Positions 1-11,468 of a stretch of 64,000 nucleotides of DNA are shown here, piece by piece (within the stretch, counting starts at the first letter, position 1; each line of letters opens with the position of its first letter). Under the pieces are notes generated by a model. It searched no databases. It was not told the DNA's origin and was given only the letters and a program-made list of their open reading frames with translations. The translations under genes were made by a program, and so were the position numbers. Location of the stretch: the NCBI GenBank assembly GCA_013697625.1, contig JACCWN010000162.1, forward strand, positions 18,578 through 82,577. Direction: 5' to 3'. The DNA is from Legionella sp. (lineage in GTDB: Bacteria > Pseudomonadota > Gammaproteobacteria > Legionellales > Legionellaceae).

Positions 1-1
1 C

Positions 2-79
2 ATCAAATATGGCTCGGTTATTTTCGCTTATTATCCAGATGCATACTTCCTATCTCATTCAGAATATCTGGCTAGCTAA
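2..79 (+). CDS. C-terminal end of an unidentified protein (partial)
   Basis: Frame 2 is open from the window edge to a TAA at 77-79 and gives a 25-residue tail ending SEYLAS. A rho-independent terminator follows 25 bases later, which supports a real gene end here. The other open frame over this stretch looks less like protein. The product cannot be named from so short a tail. Confidence 0.45.
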   Translation: MKYGSVIFAYYPDAYFLSHSEYLAS

Positions 80-103
80 TATAAAAATAGTCACCTGTAT
101 AAG

Positions 104-129
104 AGCTCTTCTCTGAAGGGCTTTTTTTT
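104..129 (+). terminator. Rho-independent terminator
   Basis: A 7-bp stem with one G-U pair (104-110 with 116-122), a 5-base loop and a run of eight T follow the partial gene ending at 79. It ends that gene and lies just before the 3' end of the opposing bepA. Confidence 0.75.
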
Positions 130-165
130 GTATTAAAAATCCCCATAATCAAAGGTCATTAAGAT

Positions 166-1581
166 TTATTCTAATTGAGTTAAAGATTTAATCTCGTCCA
201 TCTTCGCCGATATTCTGGCAGTTAGATAAGAATCATTCTTAGCCAAAGCTTTGGCTACTTTTAATTGTGCAATAGAGGCCCGCATTTGCCCCTCAATCAA
301 TAAACATTGAGATTGGGTAAAATAAGCATAGCTTTTTTGATTGGATAATGCCTGTGCACGAGCCAATTCACGGCATATTGGTAAGTCTTGGGGGTATTGT
401 CTAAAGCCTTTAAGCAAAATATTAGTTGCCTTCTGGGCTTGATTGGATGCCACTAAAACTTGAGCGTGGGCCATAAGTGCTGCATAATTTTCTGGGTAAT
501 TGGTTTGCACTTCTACTGAGCGATTAAGGGCTGCAGTAAAATTCCCTAAACCTATCTCTATTTGTGCCATTGCAATTTGGAAATAAAGATTATTATTCCT
601 TTGCTCAATTACAGGCTTTAACTGCTCATAAGCTTGCTGATATTTATTATTATTCAATAGAGCAAGCACCTGACCATATTTGCATGCAATTTCAGGGCTT
701 TGTTTGTGACACTGGTGTTTATAATAGGCATCCAATTGGACTAAGTCAGTATTGAGCGAGGTCCTTATCAATTCTTTGAATAAAAAATAATCCAAAGAAT
801 CTGAATAAGTTTTTAAAACCAATCTTGCTGTCCGGTTTTGAGCTTCAGCAATACGATCGTCATCTAAGGGATGGCTACGAAGGATGGCTGGTATATTGGC
901 TGTGTAATAATAACGAGCATTTTCTTGCATTTTTTTAAAAAAAGCCGCCATACTCAGTGGGTTATAGTCTGCTTTAATGAGCATATCTATGCCAATTCTA
1001 TCTGCTTCTTTTTCTTTTGATCGTGTAAAATTAATGCCATTTTGATTAAATCCCGACATGGAAGCCATCATTGCACCCATGCCTATGGTTGGATTGATGA
1101 CGCCCAAAGCAATGGATGCGAGCATAGAGGCTATCATGGGTATCCGCATTTGTTTTTGATGCTCTATCATCGAATATAAATGGTTCAGACGTACGTGCGC
1201 TAATTCATGGGCCATCACTGCTGCTAACTCACTCTCACTTTGTGAAGTTAAAATAAGTTGTGTATTGACACCAATATACCCACCTGGCCCTGCAAAAGCA
1301 TTGATTTCTTTAGACTTTACAATGAAAAAATACGGGGCTCGGATTTGCCCTACCTGAGCAAGTCGTTTCCCTATGGCATTGAGATACTGATTGGCCAAGG
1401 GTATTCGCAGTACAGAATCAGATTGGTTGATTTGTTGAACGAATTCCTTTTCTAACTCTTCAAGTTCGCGTATAGAGTAGGGGGACAAGCCTCGCGCTTG
1501 TAAAGGTTGAACACTGAGCAATAGACCTAACATCATGATCTTCGCGTATATATTAAAAATAAAGAAGACAAATTTAATCAT
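166..1581 (-). CDS. bepA: Periplasmic M48 metalloprotease with TPR repeats, BepA family
   Basis: This is a zinc endopeptidase of the outer-membrane quality-control type; in Escherichia coli BepA degrades misassembled LptD and BamA in the periplasm. An N-terminal hydrophobic signal sequence is followed by the M48 domain. The zinc motif HELAH lies at about residue 125 and the third ligand in an EADRIG motif at about residue 192. The C-terminal half is helical and TPR-like. I chose the ATG at 1581, because a TTG four codons upstream has no ribosome site while GAG lies about 7 bases before the ATG. The resulting length, 471 aa, is close to E. coli BepA (487). It is divergent from the riboflavin operon with a 62-base gap. 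The family call is firm; the exact substrate is inferred. Confidence 0.9.
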   Translation of the reverse strand: MIKFVFFIFNIYAKIMMLGLLLSVQPLQARGLSPYSIRELEELEKEFVQQINQSDSVLRIPLANQYLNAIGKRLAQVGQIRAPYFFIVKSKEINAFAGPGGYIGVNTQLILTSQSESELAAVMAHELAHVRLNHLYSMIEHQKQMRIPMIASMLASIALGVINPTIGMGAMMASMSGFNQNGINFTRSKEKEADRIGIDMLIKADYNPLSMAAFFKKMQENARYYYTANIPAILRSHPLDDDRIAEAQNRTARLVLKTYSDSLDYFLFKELIRTSLNTDLVQLDAYYKHQCHKQSPEIACKYGQVLALLNNNKYQQAYEQLKPVIEQRNNNLYFQIAMAQIEIGLGNFTAALNRSVEVQTNYPENYAALMAHAQVLVASNQAQKATNILLKGFRQYPQDLPICRELARAQALSNQKSYAYFTQSQCLLIEGQMRASIAQLKVAKALAKNDSYLTARISAKMDEIKSLTQLE

Positions 1582-1643
1582 TAGGCTACTCAAAAATTGA
1601 ATAATTTGTTATCATTCGTGCATAGATTTGAGGTGAACCATTA

Positions 1644-2699
1644 ATGCACGAAAAGTTTCTGCTTGCAGCACTTGAACAGGCCATGCATGGTCAAGGCTTG
1701 TGCGCGCCCAATCCTTGTGTCGGAGCTGTCGCGGTGCAAGATGGGAAAATTATAGCACAGGCTTGGCATAAAGGTGCAGGAACCCCTCACGCCGAGCAAT
1801 TATTGCTAGAGCAGCTCCCACCAAATATACCAAGATTACAACTCTATATCACACTTGAACCTTGTAATCATTGGGGTAGGACCCCACCTTGTGTTGACCA
1901 AATTATAAAGCATGGTGTTGAAGAAGTTATTTTTGCCTTTAAAGATCCAAACCCCCTAGTCGCCAAAAATAATTCTTCTGAAAAATTAAAAAAACACGGC
2001 ATCAAGGTGCAACATAGTCCTATTGCAGCCATTGATGCTTTCTATAAAAGCTATATGCATTGGATGCAAACAAACAAACCCAGGGTAACATTCAAATTGG
2101 CTCAAACCTTGGATGGAAAAATTGCCGGTGCGAACGGTGAGCGCATTCAGTTATCAAATTCACTGTGTGAGCAATTTACACATAAAGAACGCGCAAAGAC
2201 AGATGTTATTTTGACAACTTCAAAAACGATTCTTGCGGACAATCCTCTATTGAATGCACGTCTTTCTCAAACAACCATATCAAAACCAGTTGCCATCATA
2301 GATAGCCATTGTGCCCTTGGTTTGGGTTTTAATATTTTCACAACGGCTTCTTATTGTCTACTATATCACCTTGAAGGTAAAACTTACCCTACAAAAGTTT
2401 CACATAGTCTTTTCCCTATGCCTCTAAAAAATGGTAAAATGGATTTACTTGCTGTGATTGAACATTTAGGTGGCTTGGGTTTTCATGATGTCTGGGTAGA
2501 AGCAGGCAGTGAACTCTTTACTGCTATGCATCTGGAAGGCTTAGTGAATAAGACTTATTTATATATAGTACCAAAAATTCTTGGTAAAACGGCTTTGTCA
2601 GCATATCAGCATTCAGGCCTATTTGATCCAGCCCATACCCTATCTTGGCATGAGATGGGTGACAATATGATTGCATGTCTAGATTGGCAGGGGGATTGA
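1644..2699 (+). CDS. ribD: Bifunctional riboflavin deaminase/reductase RibD
   Basis: RibD carries out two successive steps of riboflavin synthesis, deamination of the pyrimidinone and NADPH reduction of its ribose. The N-terminal deaminase domain shows the zinc motif HAE and the PCNHWGRTPPC site. The C-terminal reductase domain starts near residue 145 (FKLAQTLDGKIAG). At 351 aa it is slightly shorter than E. coli RibD (367). The ATG is preceded by AGGTGA at good spacing. It is the first gene of a ribD-ribE-ribBA-ribH operon and its stop codon abuts the ribE start, so translation is probably coupled. No FMN riboswitch is visible in the 62 bases upstream. Confidence 0.95.
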   Translation: MHEKFLLAALEQAMHGQGLCAPNPCVGAVAVQDGKIIAQAWHKGAGTPHAEQLLLEQLPPNIPRLQLYITLEPCNHWGRTPPCVDQIIKHGVEEVIFAFKDPNPLVAKNNSSEKLKKHGIKVQHSPIAAIDAFYKSYMHWMQTNKPRVTFKLAQTLDGKIAGANGERIQLSNSLCEQFTHKERAKTDVILTTSKTILADNPLLNARLSQTTISKPVAIIDSHCALGLGFNIFTTASYCLLYHLEGKTYPTKVSHSLFPMPLKNGKMDLLAVIEHLGGLGFHDVWVEAGSELFTAMHLEGLVNKTYLYIVPKILGKTALSAYQHSGLFDPAHTLSWHEMGDNMIACLDWQGD

Positions 2700-3323
2700 A
2701 TGTTTACAGGACTAGTAGAACAGCAGGGCCGCGTCCTTGATAATATTCCTACACAACATGGGAATCGCTTGATAATAAGTGCTGATTTCAAAGTCTTAAA
2801 AATTGGCGAAAGCATTGCGGTGAATGGTACCTGTCTAACACTGCTCTCTCAGGATGACTCAAATTTAGCATTTGATCTATCTCCTGAGACGCTGCAATTG
2901 ACAACCCTTGGCAGCATGAAACCAAATGAAACTGTCAATCTTGAACGAGCCATGATGGCCTCAAACCGTTTTGGTGGTCACTATGTCAGTGGCCATGTGG
3001 ATGCCCGCGCTATGGTGCATGCTGTACATGTTCAGGGAGAGTACCTTGAAATAGAGTTGTCAGGGTTCGATAGAGAGTCAATGTACTATCTAATCCCCAA
3101 AGGCAGCATTACCTTAGATGGCGTCAGTTTAACGATAAATGCTGTAGTTGAACAAACAATAAAAATCATGCTGGTACCACATACCTTATCACATACTACC
3201 CTTGGCTCATTGAAAGTAGGCCAAGGGGTCAACATTGAATTTGATTATATTGCACGTATCCTTGCACATCAGTTTCAGTGTTATAACCAAATACAGCATG
3301 AGGTTCAGAAATGTCCACAGTAA
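2700..3323 (+). CDS. ribE: Riboflavin synthase alpha chain
   Basis: It dismutates two 6,7-dimethyl-8-ribityllumazine molecules into riboflavin and the pyrimidine precursor, the last step of the pathway. The two tandem lumazine-binding domains are visible: MFTGLVEQQG at the N-terminus and the second beginning around residue 98, after the FGGHYVSGHVD motif. Its 207 aa is normal for the family. The ATG directly follows the ribD stop, and the 3' end overlaps ribBA by 13 bases, so both junctions suggest translational coupling. The gene is called ribC in some species; the activity is the same. Confidence 0.95.
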   Translation: MFTGLVEQQGRVLDNIPTQHGNRLIISADFKVLKIGESIAVNGTCLTLLSQDDSNLAFDLSPETLQLTTLGSMKPNETVNLERAMMASNRFGGHYVSGHVDARAMVHAVHVQGEYLEIELSGFDRESMYYLIPKGSITLDGVSLTINAVVEQTIKIMLVPHTLSHTTLGSLKVGQGVNIEFDYIARILAHQFQCYNQIQHEVQKCPQ

Positions 3324-4525
3324 AAATTGAACAAGCATTGGAACAGCTAAAATCTGGTGGCATGATCATTTTAATAGATGATGAAAATCGAGAGAATGAA
3401 GGTGACTTAGTGATAGCGGCAGAATTTGCCACCCCTGAGGTCATAAATTTTATGTCACGAGTCGCCTGTGGCCTTATTTGTTTACCCATGGACGAGGCGC
3501 TCATTGATAAATTAAACCTGCCTCCAATGGTACAAAACAATAGGTCGCCTTATGGCACGGGTTTCACAATTTCTATTGAGGCGGCTAATGGTGTCACCAC
3601 CGGGATTTCAGCAAAAGATAGGGCTCATACCATTCAGGTTGCCATCGATTCTAAAAGTGGTCCTTTAGATATTATTTCACCTGGGCATATCTTCCCCCTA
3701 CGTGCCAAGAAAAAAGGCGTTTTGGAACGAATAGGACAAACTGAGGGCAGTGTGGATCTTGTTAGAATTGCCGGTTTGATTCCAGCTGCAGTGATTTGCG
3801 AAATCATCAATGAAGACGGTACAATGAGTAGGCGTCCCGACTTAGAGAAATTTTCAAAGCGGTATTCAATTCCCGCAGTTTTAGTCAAGGATTTGGTAGA
3901 TTATCGTATTCGTCATGAACAATTGGTGAGCCCTGGGGCCACCATACGTATTCCTCTAAAAAATCATGGTGATTTTAATATGACCGTGTTTACCAACGAG
4001 TTAGATTGTTCTGAGCATTTTGTCTTAGTAAAACCCCCGGTGATCACAAATAAAGTCCCCCTGGTACGTATCCATTCTGAGTGTATTACTGGCGATGTTT
4101 TTGGTTCTTGTAAATGCGATTGCGGCAAACAGTTAGAATTATCGCTGGCTTTGATCGCAAAAGAAGGGGGCGTTTTGATTTATCTTCGTCAAGAAGGTCG
4201 TGGTATTGGATTGAGCAATAAGCTCAAAGCTTATGCTCTTCAAGAACAAGGGTTAGACACAGTTGAAGCAAATTTAGAATTAGGCCTTCCTGCAGATAGC
4301 CGAAATTATGCCATTGCATATCAAATTCTCAAACATTTGGGTATTGATGTTCTAAGACTGCTCACTAACAACCCCTCTAAGTTAGAGGCGCTTAAACATT
4401 ATGGACTCCAAATAGCTGAGCGTATCCCCTTAGAAATAGAAGCAACCGGGGAAAATCGTCTTTACTTGCAAACAAAAAAAAATAAATTAGGTCATTTATT
4501 GACTATTAGTATGGATAAGATATGA
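3311..4525 (+). CDS. ribBA: Fused 3,4-DHBP synthase / GTP cyclohydrolase II
   Basis: This fusion makes both precursors of the lumazine ring. Residues 1-200 are the RibB domain, with the acidic DDENRENEGDL motif. Residues from about 205 onward are the RibA domain, with the zinc cysteines spaced as C-x10-C-x-C (GSCKCDCG) and the RQEGRGIG catalytic region. The full set of RibA motifs is present, so both activities look intact, unlike some proteobacterial fusions whose RibA half is degenerate. The start overlaps ribE by 13 bases, and the stop overlaps the ribH start in an ATGA junction. Confidence 0.95.
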   Translation: MSTVKIEQALEQLKSGGMIILIDDENRENEGDLVIAAEFATPEVINFMSRVACGLICLPMDEALIDKLNLPPMVQNNRSPYGTGFTISIEAANGVTTGISAKDRAHTIQVAIDSKSGPLDIISPGHIFPLRAKKKGVLERIGQTEGSVDLVRIAGLIPAAVICEIINEDGTMSRRPDLEKFSKRYSIPAVLVKDLVDYRIRHEQLVSPGATIRIPLKNHGDFNMTVFTNELDCSEHFVLVKPPVITNKVPLVRIHSECITGDVFGSCKCDCGKQLELSLALIAKEGGVLIYLRQEGRGIGLSNKLKAYALQEQGLDTVEANLELGLPADSRNYAIAYQILKHLGIDVLRLLTNNPSKLEALKHYGLQIAERIPLEIEATGENRLYLQTKKNKLGHLLTISMDKI

Positions 4526-4992
4526 AAGTAATTCAGCCTAAAGTAGATGATTTCCATACCTCATTTCCCATAGCCTTAATTGTGAGCACCTTTAATCAGG
4601 AGATCACCCAGGCATTAAAAGAAGGGGCCTTACAACGATTACAAGAATTAGGCTTTCAACCTGCGGATATACTCTTAATCGAGGTACCAGGTGCCGTGGA
4701 GATTCCTTTTGTTGCCAATAGGTTGGCTAAAAACAAGCAGGTTGAGGTCATCATTGCTTTGGGTGCAGTCATTCGTGGTGAAACCACGCATTATGATTAT
4801 GTGTGCGACCAAGTGAGCCAAGGATGTCAACGCGTCATGCTCGATTATGACTTGCCCCTTGTCTTTGGACTATTGACCACGGAAAATGAAGAACAAGCTT
4901 GGGATAGGCTGGGTGGTAACCATGGTCATAAAGGGCGCGAAGCAGTCGACTGTGCAGTTATAATGCATTCTGTGTCCTTGCAATTACAATAG
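4522..4992 (+). CDS. ribH: 6,7-dimethyl-8-ribityllumazine synthase
   Basis: Lumazine synthase condenses the RibB and RibD pathway products. Family motifs are clear: VPGAVEIPF, ALGAVIRGETTHYDYV and the C-terminal NHGHKGREA region. Its 156 aa is the standard length. It is the last gene of the operon, starting within the ribBA stop (ATGA). In many gammaproteobacteria nusB follows directly; here the next gene is pyrG, 132 bases downstream. Confidence 0.95.
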   Translation: MKVIQPKVDDFHTSFPIALIVSTFNQEITQALKEGALQRLQELGFQPADILLIEVPGAVEIPFVANRLAKNKQVEVIIALGAVIRGETTHYDYVCDQVSQGCQRVMLDYDLPLVFGLLTTENEEQAWDRLGGNHGHKGREAVDCAVIMHSVSLQLQ

Positions 4993-5076
4993 GCTTATTC
5001 TGCTTATCATTTGTTGCTGCAGGGATTAATCAAATTTTTTAGTAATTCTGTGTTATTTCTATCCCCAATTTGATAG

Positions 5077-7580
<2,504 letters not shown>

Positions 7581-7596
7581 GTCATACTGGAGCTGC

Positions 7597-8439
7597 ATGA
7601 AAAAAACAATTTTAATTACGGGGTGTTCAAGTGGCATTGGCCATGATGCTGCCATTGCATTGTCTAAACGGGGACATCATGTCATTGCTTCTTGTAGAAA
7701 AGAAATGGATTGCCAAAGACTGCAAGTTTTAGGTATAGATGTTGTACAAATTGATGTTAATAAATCTGAATCGATTCAGGCGGGCTTTGCCAAGGTCCTT
7801 GAAAAAACCTCTGGACGATTGGATATTCTTATAAACAATGCAGGTTACGGTCAAATGGGTGCGCTTGAGGATATCCCCAGAGACGCTTTGCGTCAGCAGT
7901 TTGAAACCAATGTATTTGGACTTCTAGAAATGTCCCAAAAGGCAATTCCCCTGATGCGACACCAAAAAAATGCGCGAATTATCAATATCAGCTCCATTCT
8001 AGGTCATGTGAGTATGCCTTTTCGTGGTGCTTATAATGCCTCTAAATATGCTGTTGAAGGTTTAAGTGATACCTTACGTCTTGAACTTAAGGCTTCGGGG
8101 ATAGATGTTATCAGCATAGTGCCTGGTCCCATAGTCAGCCAATTTAGAGATACTTGTATTGAAAATTCCTTAGCAAAAATTAACAAAGACCACAGTTATT
8201 ACAAGACTCAATATGAAAGACTGTTGGGAGATTATAAACTCAATAAAAATAAGTCAATGTTCACCAAAACCACAGATGCGGTCATATCCAAATTAATACA
8301 CGCCATTGAATCAAAAAGACCTAAGGTAAGATATAAAGTCACACTCCCAGCATACTTGTTGTGTTTACTTAAACGCTGCCTTAGCACTAAAAGACTTGAT
8401 TATTTTTTGCGTTATATTTCAAAAAAGGAGCTGGGTTAA
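7597..8439 (+). CDS. Short-chain dehydrogenase/reductase (SDR)
   Basis: This is a classical SDR with a Rossmann fold binding NAD(P). The cofactor motif TGCSSGIG lies at residues 9-16, the NNAG motif near residue 79, and the catalytic YxxxK is Y146-K150 in YNASKYAVEG. The C-terminus is basic and hydrophobic, which could lie on a membrane. I chose the ATG at 7597 because GGAG precedes it; upstream in-frame starts overlap kdsA and add residues before the Rossmann strand. It resembles the E. coli YbbO aldehyde-reductase type, but the substrate is not known. It probably shares the pyrG-kdsA transcript. Confidence 0.85.
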   Translation: MKKTILITGCSSGIGHDAAIALSKRGHHVIASCRKEMDCQRLQVLGIDVVQIDVNKSESIQAGFAKVLEKTSGRLDILINNAGYGQMGALEDIPRDALRQQFETNVFGLLEMSQKAIPLMRHQKNARIINISSILGHVSMPFRGAYNASKYAVEGLSDTLRLELKASGIDVISIVPGPIVSQFRDTCIENSLAKINKDHSYYKTQYERLLGDYKLNKNKSMFTKTTDAVISKLIHAIESKRPKVRYKVTLPAYLLCLLKRCLSTKRLDYFLRYISKKELG

Positions 8440-8510
8440 GAACCAGTTTGATTATAATGGAGTTAAATTTCTCTTAGGCATAGCTTAAAGGTTTTAAAAA
8501 TGCCGCCACG

Positions 8511-8861
8511 TTCCCAATGACTGTCATCCCGGAATTTAGCGCCACTTGGCGAGCTTGCGAGATTAGTGGCGCTTATTGTCTGGGATCCATTTCGAATGGG
8601 ACTTTATAGTAATTTTAAATATCGTCCTTCTTATGCGAGATACATCTATTACATGCATTTTATTTAAGTGGCTTATGTTGTTTCATAAAAAATATGATAT
8701 ATAAACTAAATCCCAAACCAAATTTTCATTTGGCAAATTAATTTTATTTTGTTTTAAATGGCACCCTGCCAAATGAGAAAATGGTTCCCGGACATTAAGC
8801 GCGACTAGGCCTCGTAGGCTCGGCAAGTCGCGCTAAATTCCGGGATGACAGTCGTTGGGAA
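8511..8861. repeat. Inverted pair of palindromic intergenic repeats (MITE-like)
   Basis: The 524-base gap between the SDR gene and the TTL-like gene holds no convincing gene. Its ends, 8511-8542 and 8830-8861, are 32-base inverted copies with one mismatch. The similarity runs inward to about 8596 and 8771, so this is better read as two copies of an element of about 85-90 bases in opposite orientation. Each copy has its own inner hairpin (AGCGCCACT/AGTGGCGCT in one, AGCGCGACT/AGTCGCGCT in the other). No transposase or target duplication is seen. Confidence 0.75.
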
Positions 8862-8879
8862 ACATATTTACTAGAGGTT

Positions 8880-8935
8880 GCGGTTGAAATTAAAACTTGG
8901 AGTTGAAGGTAAACATAGCGGTTGAAATTAAACTT
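8880..8935. repeat. Short tandem duplication upstream of the TTL-like gene
   Basis: The motif GCGGTTGAAATTAAA occurs at 8880 and again at 8918, a 38-base period. The second copy falls in the leader of the TTL-like gene, so it may affect the mRNA 5' end. Confidence 0.45.
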
Positions 8936-8963
8936 ATCGGTTAAAAGAAAGTATGGTGAACCT

Positions 8964-9998
8964 ATGACAAGAAAGTTGCGTTTTGCTCTTAACCCGGACA
9001 GCTCACCTACCTATGCCAATCTAGCTCATTATTTAATGAAACAAACATGGTCTAGAACGCGCTTTGAATTCCTAGCTAATTTTAGTGAAACCAATTTTCA
9101 ATTTGATTTTGCTGCAGCCGAGCAACTTGAGTTTAAGGACTTATTAGCACAATTGGTGCAGAAGTATTGTCCACATACTGTACCTCGGACCTATTGTATT
9201 AATGAAACAAACTGGCCAAGTCTTTTAAATCAGGTAGCGGATGCACAATATCCAACCTCTGACAAAATAGGTGATTTGGTTTGGATACTTAAGCCGGCAC
9301 AACTAAATAATGGCCACCATATTAAAATTTTTGAAAGTCTTAGTCAAATAGAAGCACATTTTTTAAGTCCAAACCGCCTGGGAGGGGACCATGTATTGCA
9401 AGAATATATAACTCACCCACATTTATTGAAAGGTCCCAAAGAAGGACATAAATACAGCATTCGAATGTTTCTCATACTTACAAACTATGCTGGTGCTTAT
9501 CTATACCCTCATGGCTATTTCAATGTGGCACTACAGCCATACGCGCATAAAGATTTTACACAGCTAAATGCCCATCTCACCAATGAACATTTAAGTGATG
9601 AACAAGTAAATGTAATCCAGATACCAACCCAACAAATTGTTGTATTCAAGACCTTTTATACTCAAATTAAATATATTTTAGATGCAGTCATCATGGGTTT
9701 AAATCAATTGCATCATGAAGCCTTTGTATGTAAAAAAACACGAAAGTTGGCCATTTTTGGATTTGATTTTATGGTGGATGTTAATGAAAAAGTTTGGTTA
9801 ATAGAGGCCAACCATGGACCTTGTTTCCCAACAACAGCTGAGCATCCGCTTTTTTCCACTCTATATCATTCATTTTGGCAGGCGTTCATCAAAAGTTTTG
9901 TTTTTCCCATTGCAGAAAAGACACCGGTAGAAAAGATTAGGTATCATTTATTTGAGCCTGTATCTACTAAGCCCTGTACGGATACCCAACAAGGTTAA
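8964..9998 (+). CDS. Tubulin-tyrosine ligase (TTL) family ATP-grasp protein
   Basis: The 344-aa product shows the order of TTL/TTLL ATP-grasp motifs: WILKPAQ with K110, VLQEYI at 144-149, KYSIRMFL at 163-170, FGFDFMVD at 265-272 and the metal-binding ExN in IEANHG (E281, N283). Eukaryotic relatives attach tyrosine, glutamate or glycine to tubulin and other proteins; the acceptor of this protein is unknown. The ATG at 8964 has GGTGA 4 bases upstream; a TTG at 8922 lacks a ribosome site. No signal peptide is seen. It stands alone after the repeat pair. It could be a host-targeting effector or an enzyme acting inside the bacterium; family confidence is higher than either role. Confidence 0.75.
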   Translation: MTRKLRFALNPDSSPTYANLAHYLMKQTWSRTRFEFLANFSETNFQFDFAAAEQLEFKDLLAQLVQKYCPHTVPRTYCINETNWPSLLNQVADAQYPTSDKIGDLVWILKPAQLNNGHHIKIFESLSQIEAHFLSPNRLGGDHVLQEYITHPHLLKGPKEGHKYSIRMFLILTNYAGAYLYPHGYFNVALQPYAHKDFTQLNAHLTNEHLSDEQVNVIQIPTQQIVVFKTFYTQIKYILDAVIMGLNQLHHEAFVCKKTRKLAIFGFDFMVDVNEKVWLIEANHGPCFPTTAEHPLFSTLYHSFWQAFIKSFVFPIAEKTPVEKIRYHLFEPVSTKPCTDTQQG

Positions 9999-10084
9999 AG
10001 CTCCCCTTTGTATTTTTAAAATATGGTTTGTAGTGAGATTTAGGGTATAATTGTTAATCTAAAAGATTTAAGAGCGTCCACAAT

Positions 10085-10801
10085 ATGAAGAGAGTATTCC
10101 TGTTTTTAATTGTTATGTGTACACCCATGATTGGTTGTTGGGCTGTGGTTACTACAGAGATTGAATTTAACTTTTCAAAACAACAGCCATTTCAAGTATC
10201 CTTCACCGATTTTCCCAAAGGGGAAGAAGCCGCCTATGAATTGGATTTTGAAAATGGCGCCTCTTTACCAGCTGAGATCAAAAGTCGCAGCCAAGGTCTT
10301 AGAATTTCAGGCAATAATCACAGCGATGATTTATTCATGTATGCTTATAAAAAAGTAACAGGATTAAAACCAAATACAATGTACCAGGTAGACTTTTCTC
10401 TAGAATTTGCCTCCAATGCAAGAACAGGCTCTGTCGGTGCTGGTGGGTCCCCAGGGGATTGTGTGTATGTTAAAATGGGTACAACCACTCATAAGCCAGC
10501 TCGTTATGTGGATAAAACAAATTTTTACCAACTCGATTTAGACAAAGGCAATCAAGGGACTGGGGGCAAAGATTTAATTTTAATGGGCACCATTGGCGTT
10601 GAAACAGAAGCGCTTTATTCATTGAAAACATTGGCACATCAGTCCAAAGTAAGACAAGCAACTTTGCACAACTATAGCCTCACTACAAATAACCTCGGTG
10701 AATTTTGGATAATTTTTGGTACAGACTCTGGGTATGAAAGCACAACGACTATTTTTTATACTCATCTTCTTGCCCAGTTGCATGAAATTCCTACACAATA
10801 A
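10085..10801 (+). CDS. Exported protein of unknown function
   Basis: I do not recognise this 238-aa protein beyond its export signal. The first 20 residues form a signal peptide ending near GCWA. The rest reads as beta-rich and looks like an extracytoplasmic domain, with a glycine-rich stretch (SVGAGGSPGDCVYVKMG) near residue 125. A lipoprotein processing site is possible at MIGC but fits the lipobox poorly. It has its own intergenic space on both sides and no clear operon partner. Confidence 0.65.
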   Translation: MKRVFLFLIVMCTPMIGCWAVVTTEIEFNFSKQQPFQVSFTDFPKGEEAAYELDFENGASLPAEIKSRSQGLRISGNNHSDDLFMYAYKKVTGLKPNTMYQVDFSLEFASNARTGSVGAGGSPGDCVYVKMGTTTHKPARYVDKTNFYQLDLDKGNQGTGGKDLILMGTIGVETEALYSLKTLAHQSKVRQATLHNYSLTTNNLGEFWIIFGTDSGYESTTTIFYTHLLAQLHEIPTQ

Positions 10802-10936
10802 AGATTTAATAGCAATCTGTAGCCTATCTCAAAACTGTATTGAATGATTGGATGCTTTAAATTAAAAATTGGTGATAAATAAATTCTCATTTATTAGAAA
10901 AAAGTTTATGATGACTTTTTTTTGAGGATGTTACAC

Positions 10937-11446
10937 ATGGTTGATTTAAGAAAAAATATCAGTAAGGTGATTTTTGCTGGTAGGTGGTTACAGCTTCCTT
11001 TATACCTTGGATTGATAATCATTTTAGCGGCCTATGTCTACCGTTTTATAGGAGAGCTTTTTGAATTGATAGTACATCTAAACGGATTTAACGACATCCA
11101 AATCATGTTGGGTGTATTGGATTTAATCGACGTAGTGATGATAGCCAACCTTTTGATCATGGTCGTGATGGGTGGTTATGAAACATTCATATCCCATTTA
11201 AATTTAGATTCCCATCCCGATAATCCTGAGTGGTTGGATCATCTAGATGCAGGCGCAATGAAAGTTAAATTAGCCCTTTCATTGGTAGGAATATCCTCTA
11301 TTCATTTGTTACGAACCTTCATAGATCCCTCAAAACTTAATAATTTTTCTGTTATGTGGCAAATTTTAATTCATACAACCCTGATACTTTCTGCCCTAGC
11401 CATAGCCTGGACCAACCGATTACTTGATAAAGGGCATCATAAATAA
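10937..11446 (+). CDS. YqhA/UPF0114 family membrane protein
   Basis: This 170-aa inner-membrane protein has about four hydrophobic segments. It carries the UPF0114 pattern: a LIDVVMIANLLIMVVMGGYETF segment in the middle followed by a helix containing KVKLALSLVGISSIHLL. The molecular function of the family is unknown. I chose the ATG at 10937, preceded by GAGG with 9 bases spacing; in-frame alternatives upstream overlap that site. It is followed 22 bases later by the AlkB-like gene, so the two may be co-transcribed. Confidence 0.85.
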   Translation: MVDLRKNISKVIFAGRWLQLPLYLGLIIILAAYVYRFIGELFELIVHLNGFNDIQIMLGVLDLIDVVMIANLLIMVVMGGYETFISHLNLDSHPDNPEWLDHLDAGAMKVKLALSLVGISSIHLLRTFIDPSKLNNFSVMWQILIHTTLILSALAIAWTNRLLDKGHHK

Positions 11447-11468
11447 GGTGTGCTCTAGGGAGATATAG

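Noticed and set aside
1582..1643. FMN riboswitch before the riboflavin operon
   Set aside because: Only 62 bases separate bepA and ribD, too short for the element, and none of its conserved stems is seen.
10085..10160. Lipoprotein signal in the exported orphan
   Set aside because: The only candidate, MIGC, has methionine at -3, which fits the lipobox poorly; an ordinary signal peptide is more likely.
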